Of a stretch of 64,000 bases of DNA, positions 58,013-64,000 are shown in pieces. A model generated the notes under the pieces. That model was given only the letters and a program-made list of their open reading frames with translations. It was not told the DNA's origin and ran no database searches. The DNA is from Trichomonas vaginalis G3 (lineage: Eukaryota; Parabasalia; Trichomonadida; Trichomonadidae). The position numbers were made by a program, and so were the translations under genes. How positions within the stretch are numbered: position 1 is the stretch's first letter; the number at the start of each line of letters is the position of its first letter. The stretch covers positions 35,355,896 through 35,419,895 of the forward strand of contig NC_067206.1 in NCBI RefSeq assembly GCF_026262505.1, written 5' to 3'.

Positions 58013-58526
58013 TCATTGCTTTATAACTCTCTTCCTTGGTTTCTTTTTAGTTGCTTTCTTCACATCTGTCTCCAACTTGACTGTCTTTCTTCTTCGACCG
58101 TAATGATACCAGTTACTTCCACCAGTCAATGGGTCAAATGGTCTTTCGTAAGGATTTCCATACATTCCATAGGGACCATACGGAAGAACTACTGGTGGAG
58201 GAAGAGTTCCATCGAATCTATTTAAATGCATTGTTTCACCTTTCATCTGGTCATTAAAGTCTTTTGCGTGTTTTGCAAACTCATCGTCCTTTCCTAAAGC
58301 ATTTTCTGACTCAGTCGCAACCAAATTGGATGCTTTATTTATGAGCCCTATTTTATTTAATCTTAACTTCTTTGCAACCCAGCCTCCAATCTTCCTTTAT
58401 TTGCATCTAATGTCTTCGAAACCTTCCTCCACTCATTTTATTTACTGCGTCATAAGCTCCAAGTGCTTTTGCTCCAAATGCTAATGCTTTTGTTCCCATT
58501 GCGCCTAAAGCTGCCCAAGCTACCAT
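58013..58526 (-). pseudogene. Virion-type precursor-like protein, element C (broken)
   Basis: A hydrophobic Ala/Gly-rich start (MVAWAALGAMGTKALAFGAK) runs to MSGGR, an adenain-like MxGG motif. Then come an acidic part, a Pro/Gly/Tyr-rich part (VVLPYGPYGMYGNPYERPFD) and a very basic end (KKATKKKPRKRVIKQ). About one or two breaks. Comparable in character to adenovirus core/protein VI precursors; inference. Confidence 0.45.
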
Positions 58527-58611
58527 TTACACCATATTAAAATCATCTCTCTTCAATATTATCTCATAAAAGTTCTCGTTACTGGAGAAAGTCAATGAAA
58601 CATAAACATTC

Positions 58612-58749
58612 TCACGGGCTTCGCCTCACCGCTTTGCGGTCATCTAACTTCTTTCTTATCTCATCTATTCGCAATAAAATGTCTGAACAATTGCTAACAT
58701 CTTCTACAACAGTTATTTCATCATGAATGACCTTCAAGAACAAGCTCAT
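58612..58749 (-). CDS. Element C 45-residue hypothetical protein
   Basis: MSLFLKVIHDEITVVEDVSN, a helix, then RKKLDDRKAVRRSP. The last residues are encoded by the mini-hairpin pair at 58,616-58,640, so the present C-terminus comes from that insert. Small; moderate doubt. Confidence 0.4.
   Translation of the reverse strand: MSLFLKVIHDEITVVEDVSNCSDILLRIDEIRKKLDDRKAVRRSP
58616..58640 (+). repeat. Mini-hairpin pair at a gene end
   Basis: GGC-TTC-GCC (58,617-58,625) and ACCGC-TTT-GCGGT (58,628-58,640), both with 3-base loops, within the last codons of the small gene on the reverse strand. Confidence 0.7.
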
Positions 58750-59630
58750 TTAATATGCAATTAAAATCATCTCAATAATGAGTCCATCCTTTCCATCTTT
58801 AGGTAGCACAACATCTTTCATTGAAGAAGGTTCGACAAGTCTTATGTTAAACTTACTGACAAAGTTTGTTATACTATAATGCTTCGGTGGCGAATACATG
58901 TAGTTTGAAAGACATAATATAGATTCTTCAGCAAATTCACTTATACTGGATTTTATAACAATGTTCTCACGAGACCAAATACCACCAATTGACAATCTTG
59001 TAAGCAATCCTGCTGAACCTTCTACTGTAAACGTCGATGGTAACATTCCACGAAGGTCATCTATTGACATCGTTGAGTCACTGAATTTAAATATTTTCTT
59101 AAAGCAATCGTCATTATCTAACCATGCAATAGCTTTGAAGTTTTCATTCGAATATACATCTGCTTCATTAAATGTAAAACCTGACTTCTTTGCAGAGATG
59201 ACTTTAAAATCTATTGAGTTTGTTTCAAAATTATATGCTATGGTAACTTCTGAAGGTAATGGATGCCCTTCCGCAGTCAGTTGTTCTCTCACTACCGTTT
59301 GAAGCTTTGTGTTAAAAACTTTCATGTCATCTCCTGTGTCTAGGTTCACATACACAGCAAGGAAAACTATCTTGCTTCTTTGTTTCATCATTATACCTCA
59401 AAACATTAAAGTTCTTCAATAATATTGTCCTTCCTGCTGGAATACTTCGAACCTGTCTGATTTCAATAGCTTTCTCACCTCCTACATACTCTACCCAGTG
59501 TCTTGGATATTCATAAGTATACTGACTTTCTTGAATTTTGGTTGGTTTCATCATAACGTGTTCATAGTATATCTTTATACTCTTGTCAGTTAGACTCGGT
59601 GCTATGTTCTGAATATTTCTGACTTGCATT
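58750..59630 (-). pseudogene. YPxxW-family virion-type protein, element C (broken)
   Basis: MQVRNIQNIAPSLTDKSIKI, then YEYPRHWVEYVGGEKAIEIR (shared with the element B gene at 55,508) and GRTILLKNFNVLRYNDETK. Further along are KVISAKKSGFTFNEADVYSN and the ending FNIRLVEPSSMKDVVLPKDG, DGLIIEMILIAY. That closing LxxxDGxxGLIIEM pattern recalls minor capsid proteins. About one break. Divergent from the ATPase start 15 bases away. Confidence 0.55.
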
Positions 59631-59645
59631 TTTAATGGAGATAAA

Positions 59646-60530
59646 ATGAAGCATTTAATACATGACGTAGATGAAGACATGAATGAAACTACAGACAAAC
59701 TTAACTCTTCTCTCATTCTTCCTTTCAGCAAAGATTATGATTCTGTTCAAATGGTGTGTATTTCTATTGTGGAAAGATGGGTTCAGGTAAGACATTTAAC
59801 CTCATTCGTCATATACTCATAACAGAGCGTTTAGGAAAGACTTTCTATTATGACCAAATCATTATATCAGCAACTTCAGACTCTATGGACTCAACAGCGA
59901 AAACATTTATGTCAAAAGTTCAAGCCTCTGTCGTTAAAGTTCCAGACAGTGAACTCATTGAATTTCTTCAACGTTACGTTCGACGTAAGAGGAAATATTA
60001 TGCCATCGTTGAATTTATACAGTCAGGAATGCAAAAGACTTCAGGAGATGGAAAGAATTATTGACAAACACCACTTACGTCAATACTCAGGAGTTTACGA
60101 TATGAAACGACTTACAAACTACATTCTGTCAAAACTTTCAAAATACCCCTTCAAAAAGTATCCTTCAAATACTCTGCTCGTTTGCGACGACTTCGCCGGA
60201 AAAGGTTTAGTGTCAAAGCCTGACTCACCATTAGCTAACATCATTACTAAAGTCAGACATTACCACTTAACTGTAGCAATACTTATGCAAACATGGCGTT
60301 TTCTTGCTTTAAACATAAAACGTCTCATAACTGACTTCGTTATCTTTCAAGGTTTCTCACGTTATGATATTGAACTCATTTGGAAACAGTCAGGTATAAC
60401 ATTACCTTTTGAAGAAATTTGGGAAGCATATAAGTCTCTCATCTCTCCTCGTTCATACCTTGAGATTCATATCATGACTAATACCATTAAAGTCAAAAAT
60501 ATTCCATGGGAACGACCAACATTGTTTTAA
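59646..60530 (+). pseudogene. A32-like DNA-packaging ATPase, element C (broken)
   Basis: Walker A FYCGKMGSGKTFNLI, Walker B NTLLVCDDFAGKGLV, then VAILMQTWRFLALNIKRLIT, FVIFQGFSRYDIELIWKQSG and the ending LEIHIMTNTIKVKNI. About two breaks. The FQGFSR block is closer to element A (FSGFSR) than to B (FPGLSE). The leader TTTTTAATGGAGATAAAATG suits the B/C type. Known role: packaging. Confidence 0.85.
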
Positions 60531-60609
60531 AGTTTAACCTTCAATTGACTGATGGTAAACAAATTCCATGCATCTCTGTCGCCATTTCTGTTAATATTTT
60601 TGCTGTCAT

Positions 60610-60927
60610 TCATATCATCCACTTCCCATCCGTTAGCTTTTGAGGATATGCGTTAGAATAGCTGTTCTTAAATGAAGGCTTTTCACCTTTGAGAGCATAA
60701 ACTCTATAACTTTCTGCATACTTTATGTTTGAACCTCCTGAGCCATCATTGACATAAATTTTTATAGGCTTCCACCCTTTGTTCATGTTCCTGCTTCTTC
60801 CCTTAGCTCTTTTGTTCAGTAGTTCTACATCTTTATACACAGCACCTGTCTCAGTGAATTCAACAATATTTTCATTCGTTAGCTTTACATTCAAACCCTT
60901 GTCGAGTATATTGTTCATTTCATACAT
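60610..60927 (-). CDS. Element C hypothetical protein
   Basis: About 105 residues from MYEMNNILDKGLNVKLTNEN, with a basic Arg/Lys centre (LLNKRAKGRSRNMNKGWKPI) and a Gly/Ser-rich turn. Divergent from the Cys-Cys-Gly gene with a 25-base shared spacer. No family recognised. Confidence 0.5.
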   Translation of the reverse strand: MYEMNNILDKGLNVKLTNENIVEFTETGAVYKDVELLNKRAKGRSRNMNKGWKPIKIYVNDGSGGSNIKYAESYRVYALKGEKPSFKNSYSNAYPQKLTDGKWMI

Positions 60928-60952
60928 ATAAAAGGTTTTTATTCTATATGAA
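60928..60952. promoter_or_regulatory. Divergent promoter of two element C genes
   Basis: The 25-base spacer holds AAAAGGTTTTTATTCTATA. TTTTTATTCT followed by seven bases and ATG recurs before the genes at 41,042, 55,490 (reverse) and 62,588 and, slightly changed, 39,112. Confidence 0.5.
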
Positions 60953-61567
60953 ATGAGAAGCAAATCCATCTTAGCTGGTGCCGTTAATGTTCCAATTGAA
61001 CCAACATCAAATGTTGACTCACGAACGACAAACAATATTGTCATAAAGAACTATAGTTCAGAGTGTTTGAAAGAAAAAGAACCAGAACTGAAATCCGTGA
61101 ATTTAAACTCAGCTTCAAACGCTAACGCTACATCAGATGTTAAGTTAGAGTATCCACCACTGGACCAAATTCTTTCAAGAGAAGCCAACGACAACCCTTA
61201 CACAAATGTTCAAACAAATCCTTCAGATAACGTAGACCATTACCTTCTTCAGTTATACCAAACAATTTTACTCAAAGACGATAAGAAGCTTTTGACAAAT
61301 CTTATAAGCAAGAACCAAATAATTCTAACAAAGGAGGACCTTGAAAATGTTATATCACGAATAACAGGGAAACAATGTGTCATTGACTATCTCGACCCTG
61401 AAATCGAATGCTGTGGTCAAACGCCACCATTCATGAAAATAGGTAACATCCGCATCATTGAAACACCAGGAACTACAGGAGTTGAGTTTAAGTATAAATA
61501 TTCGAACGAGTATACAAAACTTTCAACAGAATATAAGCTTTGTTTGAAATATGTTTTAGTAAATTAA
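60953..61567 (+). CDS. Conserved Cys-Cys-Gly family protein, element C copy
   Basis: 204 residues that look whole. An Asn/Ser/Thr-rich, probably disordered first half (SVNLNSASNANATSDVKLEY); a helical part (LLQLYQTILLKDDKKLLTNL, LTKEDLENVISRITGKQCVI); then LDPEIECCGQTPPFMKIGNI and beta-rich sequence ending YSNEYTKLSTEYKLCLKYV. The core matches 14,182-14,523 and 41,425-41,622. Three copies in three elements, always near penton-like and ATPase genes, make it a core Polinton gene of unknown function. Confidence 0.65.
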   Translation: MRSKSILAGAVNVPIEPTSNVDSRTTNNIVIKNYSSECLKEKEPELKSVNLNSASNANATSDVKLEYPPLDQILSREANDNPYTNVQTNPSDNVDHYLLQLYQTILLKDDKKLLTNLISKNQIILTKEDLENVISRITGKQCVIDYLDPEIECCGQTPPFMKIGNIRIIETPGTTGVEFKYKYSNEYTKLSTEYKLCLKYVLVN

Positions 61568-61833
61568 AGCAATTTGTAATATCTATCCAAAACTTCTTCA
61601 ACAGTATCGAACTCATCTTCATAATGCAAACCTAATCTTATTGACTTGGTGCAGTTTTCACTAACACAATATAGCGCTTTGCGCTCGGCGCCTTTGACGC
61701 CTTTTTCTGTTCTCTTGACTGACATAACTAACTCATTTGTTTCATCAAACAGCAATAACCAAAGTTCATGACCTAATACATAACATTCATACTTTATATT
61801 TTTAGCTCTGAGTTCTCTTGTAAGCTGTTGCAT
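61564..61833 (-). CDS. Element C hypothetical protein with hairpin insert
   Basis: 89 residues: MQQLTRELRAKNIKYECYVL, GHELWLLLFDETNELVMSVK, then RTEKGVKGAERKALYC encoded by the hairpin pair at 61,673-61,701, then a helical end (EFDTVEEVLDRYYKLL). It converges on the Cys-Cys-Gly gene with a 4-base overlap and overlaps the penton-like gene at its start. Family unknown. Confidence 0.5.
   Translation of the reverse strand: MQQLTRELRAKNIKYECYVLGHELWLLLFDETNELVMSVKRTEKGVKGAERKALYCVSENCTKSIRLGLHYEDEFDTVEEVLDRYYKLL
61673..61701 (+). repeat. Mini-hairpin pair inside a coding frame
   Basis: AGCGC-TTT-GCGCT (61,673-61,685) and GGCGCC-TTT-GACGCC (61,687-61,701, one mismatch). Both have a TTT loop, and the pair is in frame in an AT-rich gene. 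Confidence 0.75.
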
Positions 61834-62570
61834 TTAATATTTTCTAAAAAGTCAACTTCAACAGTCATTCGCACTGGTGCCTTCAGTTCTACAGGCTCTC
61901 CTTGAAAGTCAACAAGTCTGAATTGCATGTCTTTCAAATTATGAGGACTAATGCGAACCCATTTACCTAAATGAGTTACTATGACAGGAACGTTTGGAAT
62001 GAACATTGAATTGACTGCATAACAGAAGGATTTATATTCTACTGAACCTTTACTATTAACTCCTGAAATACCTGTGACATTAGCTATTTTTGACTCAACG
62101 TATAAACAATTACCATAACATACGTATGGAACAGATTTCATCTCAATCGTTTTGTCAACACTTTTCAAAGGACATGTCATATGGTATGCTCCCAGAAGCA
62201 ATTGAACTCTATGACTCATTCGTGTTATCTTAAACTCCTTCGCATAACTGAACTTCAAAACTCCTGCAATAAGTTTAACATTCATTAAGTTTTCTTCGTT
62301 CTCCTTGTTTATTGTAGTATTTATGAGCGCATTTAACACTCCAGCTAATGTTTCCATCTTATATTCTACATTATTGTGAAATCTTATTTCGTGCTTCTTT
62401 CCATCTATTTCAAGCTCCATGAAATCTGTTTCATCTGTTATAACGAATGAAGCGATAGTATTGAAGTCAACAACTCTGAAAGCAAGCGCTTCATTCTGAA
62501 GACCTAAGTTTGTTTGTAGCTTTACTGTCCCGTATTCGTTTGGGTCTGTACTTTGCAAATAGAACAACAT
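61794..62570 (-). CDS. Penton-like virion-type protein, element C (looks whole)
   Basis: About 258 residues from the ATG at 62,570 (MLFYLQSTDPNEYGTVKLQT); an upstream in-frame ATG at 62,603 is less likely because the B/C leader (TTTTAATGAGAATAAAATG) ends at 62,570. Beta-rich throughout (FVITDETDFMELEIDGKKHE, LNVRPH-like turns absent), ending LKDMQFRLVDFQGEPVEL and RMTVEVDFLENI. The same closing pattern is in elements A and B. Inferred minor capsid or penton-like protein. Confidence 0.55.
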   Translation of the reverse strand: MLFYLQSTDPNEYGTVKLQTNLGLQNEALAFRVVDFNTIASFVITDETDFMELEIDGKKHEIRFHNNVEYKMETLAGVLNALINTTINKENEENLMNVKLIAGVLKFSYAKEFKITRMSHRVQLLLGAYHMTCPLKSVDKTIEMKSVPYVCYGNCLYVESKIANVTGISGVNSKGSVEYKSFCYAVNSMFIPNVPVIVTHLGKWVRISPHNLKDMQFRLVDFQGEPVELKAPVRMTVEVDFLENIKCNSLQENSELKI

Positions 62571-62587
62571 TTTATTCTCATTAAAAT
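62571..62587. promoter_or_regulatory. 17-base divergent promoter
   Basis: TTATTCTCATTAAAAT lies between two divergent starts (62,570 and 62,588) and reads as the B/C leader in both directions. Confidence 0.45.
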
Positions 62588-64000
62588 ATGAGTATTGCTG
62601 CATATGCGTATGAAGCTGACAGAGCTAAACGTTTATATTTTGGTCAATACTCTCTCACACTTACTGACAAATATATTGTTATTTCTGATGGAAATACCGA
62701 GAAATACATAACATGGAAGGACTATGAAAAGTTTGACCCTATTTTAACTCCATGCACTATGCCATTCATTGTAAATGGTGAAGTTGTCATGAAGAACGAC
62801 ACAACTGTTTATAGGTCTGTATATGAAGCGTTAGAATATATGTTGAATTATAATCCCGAAAGATTTGACCCAAGCACTACGTCATGTACAATGCCTTTTA
62901 TTAAGGATGGTGAAATCGTAAGAGTTCCGAATTCAACGGTTTACACAGCTGTTCAAAACAGTTTACAAAACATTTTAGCGAATATCTTTAATTCAGAAAC
63001 TACAGAAATAAAATTACCATATATAACAGATGCTAAAGAAATTAAATCAAAAACGACAACATTATTTACGTCACTTAATGATTTAATGACTTATATCATT
63101 AATATTCCTGCACCAACTACAGCATTTGATCCAAACTCGACGGTTTGCAGTGTACCTTTCATAAAGTCGCAAACGGACTCTTTGAGTCCTGAAGGTCTTT
63201 CAGACCGAAGCGACCAGGGCGAAGCCCATGACAGTTCATTAATTGTTTTAAGGGATTCAACAGTTAATGAATCATTAAAGGCGTCATTAATGAAAATCAT
63301 TGATTTTAATTCATTCACGAATACATATAATTCATTCATTAATGTTTCATATGCTTCTAAAGAAGGTGAGCCAAAAACTATCGATAAAGCGGTGTATGAA
63401 ATAAAAGCATCAACGACGAAATTGAATTCGTTAACTTTTGACGGTGATAGTTTCGTTAATGACATAACATCGGGGAAAACAATTTTAACGAAAGAATATT
63501 TAAAATCTCATGTTAGTGAGTTCGTTGAAATTGAAAAAGAAGGTGGAATTAAGTTCGATCCACTGAATTTCATTTTCAGCTTAGCGAATGCGGGTGTTAG
63601 TTTCGCTGAATGGACAACTATACAGAGTGAAATAAATGCAATATGGACGTTTTTGGGGTCAAAAGCGGGAATGGGTGAGCTTGTAAATGCTGCAAGAACA
63701 TTAGGTGAAACAGGAAATTTTGTAGATGGTTTTAAAAGACTTGTTTCAAATGTTTTAACAAACACAAAGAAATTATTTAGATATACCATACATAACGGAC
63801 GGATTTTCGAACAGGTAGCAACAAACCCTCCGGTTATGGCTGCGTTGATGATGGTTAGAGATATAAAACCACGTAACGACGGGAACGAAGAACATGAACA
63901 ACAGAGCCCAACGGGCTCAGAGCCACATAGTGGCGAGGATACTGGTCGGGTTATTCAAGACATTAAAAACGTGTATCCTGAAGTTATTGATTTATTTAGA
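62588..64000 (+). CDS. Element C fibre/structural repeat protein, runs off right edge
   Basis: At least 471 residues, open at the right edge. Residues 55-240 hold three repeats of the form CTMPFI-x-xGEx...TVYxxVxxxLxxxL (PCTMPFIVNGEVV near 58, SCTMPFIKDGEIV near 101, VCSVPFIKSQ near 190). Such periodic units suit a trimeric shaft. The later part (about 315-440) is helical and hydrophobic (FIFSLANAGVSFAEWTTIQS). Two hairpin blocks are in frame, encoding hydrophilic segments. Third-base and codon use changes near residue 125 towards that of element A. Family unknown; an attachment or minor capsid role is inference. Confidence 0.6.
   Translation, partial: MSIAAYAYEADRAKRLYFGQYSLTLTDKYIVISDGNTEKYITWKDYEKFDPILTPCTMPFIVNGEVVMKNDTTVYRSVYEALEYMLNYNPERFDPSTTSCTMPFIKDGEIVRVPNSTVYTAVQNSLQNILANIFNSETTEIKLPYITDAKEIKSKTTTLFTSLNDLMTYIINIPAPTTAFDPNSTVCSVPFIKSQTDSLSPEGLSDRSDQGEAHDSSLIVLRDSTVNESLKASLMKIIDFNSFTNTYNSFINVSYASKEGEPKTIDKAVYEIKASTTKLNSLTFDGDSFVNDITSGKTILTKEYLKSHVSEFVEIEKEGGIKFDPLNFIFSLANAGVSFAEWTTIQSEINAIWTFLGSKAGMGELVNAARTLGETGNFVDGFKRLVSNVLTNTKKLFRYTIHNGRIFEQVATNPPVMAALMMVRDIKPRNDGNEEHEQQSPTGSEPHSGEDTGRVIQDIKNVYPEVIDLFR
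63166..63227 (+). repeat. Four-stem mini-hairpin cluster inside a coding frame
   Basis: An outer stem GTCGC (63,166-63,170)/GCGAC (63,210-63,214) encloses GGACTC-TTT-GAGTCC (63,175-63,189) and GGTCT-TTC-AGACC (63,194-63,206). GGGC-GAA-GCCC (63,217-63,227) follows. All three inner loops are 3 bases. The whole can fold like a three-way junction and is in frame. Confidence 0.85.
63904..63934 (+). repeat. Mini-hairpin pair inside the same coding frame
   Basis: GAGCCC-AAC-GGGCTC (63,904-63,918) and GCCAC-ATA-GTGGC (63,922-63,934): perfect stems with 3-base loops, encoding SPTGSEPHSGE. Confidence 0.85.

Larger units (their letters stand above)
57211..64000. mobile_element. Polinton/Maverick element C (right end outside window)
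   Basis: A third packaging ATPase plus further copies of the Cys-Cys-Gly, penton-like and YPxxW virion families show a separate element. Its left end is uncertain (near 57,211 at the hairpin, or anywhere in 56,990-57,420). Several genes look whole; three are broken, with about three or four breaks in the visible part. No polymerase, integrase or capsid gene is visible; these may lie beyond the window. Base use changes near 62,950 towards that of element A, hinting at a mosaic. Confidence 0.7.

Noticed and set aside
34860-64000. A single 29-kb Polinton from 34,851 to the edge
   Set aside because: Two packaging ATPases and two Cys-Cys-Gly, penton-like and YPxxW genes indicate two elements instead.
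1-64000. tRNA or rRNA genes
   Set aside because: I saw no cloverleaf with conserved A and B boxes and no rRNA core sequence; a dedicated search could still find one.

Overview
The window is AT-rich eukaryotic DNA that best fits a parabasalid protist of the Trichomonas type. The host genes are intron-free. Some carry a TCACTTT-like initiator 10-40 bases before the start. One gene (CEP104-like) points to a flagellate. About 50 of the 64 kb are Polinton/Maverick elements of a kind abundant in trichomonads. All Polinton parts are described here as fossils: several genes look whole, others are broken.

Layout. (1) Positions 1 to about 19,881: Polinton A, with its left end outside the window. It carries PolB with an embedded HNH-like zinc module (broken), integrase (whole), a prim-pol/SF3 helicase gene (whole) between two inverted arrays of a 117-bp repeat, a KilA-N protein, a fibre with a phage-collar-like tip, several virion-type proteins, a packaging ATPase (broken) and a major capsid protein (broken). 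(2) About 19,882-34,850: host DNA. It holds a cluster of hairpin-forming repeats and genes for CEP104-like, a possible GT61-like glycosyltransferase with no ATG, a RasGEF, a CAMSAP/Patronin-type CKK protein, a coiled-coil protein and Npl4. The CAMSAP gene sits between two nearly identical, oppositely oriented 1.05-kb elements with TTAA ends. (3) About 34,851-57,210: Polinton B, older looking. It carries large virion-type proteins, capsid protein, SF3 helicase, ATPase, a KilA-N-like/GIY-YIG protein, an HNH endonuclease, integrase and fibre, and is crowded with several families of short repeats. (4) About 57,211 to the right edge: part of Polinton C, with a third ATPase and third copies of two virion-type families. 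It ends in a long fibre-like reading frame that runs off the window.

How the parts fit: integrase, PolB or primase-helicase, ATPase, capsid proteins and fibre together are the toolkit of a virus-like self-synthesising element. Genes within each element share an AT-rich leader just before the start codon (ATTTTTATTT...AAATG in A; TTTTTATTCT...AAAATG in B and C), which suggests coordinated expression.

The least explained signal is a set of tiny GC-rich hairpins. They have 4-7 bp stems and mostly 3-base loops, and often come in tandem pairs. They sit in frame inside unrelated element genes and also at the proposed element ends. Others are a palindrome family in B and C whose two arms change together (GGTTAGATCTAACC versus GGTGAGATCTCACC) and a cluster of host hairpins with paired substitutions.
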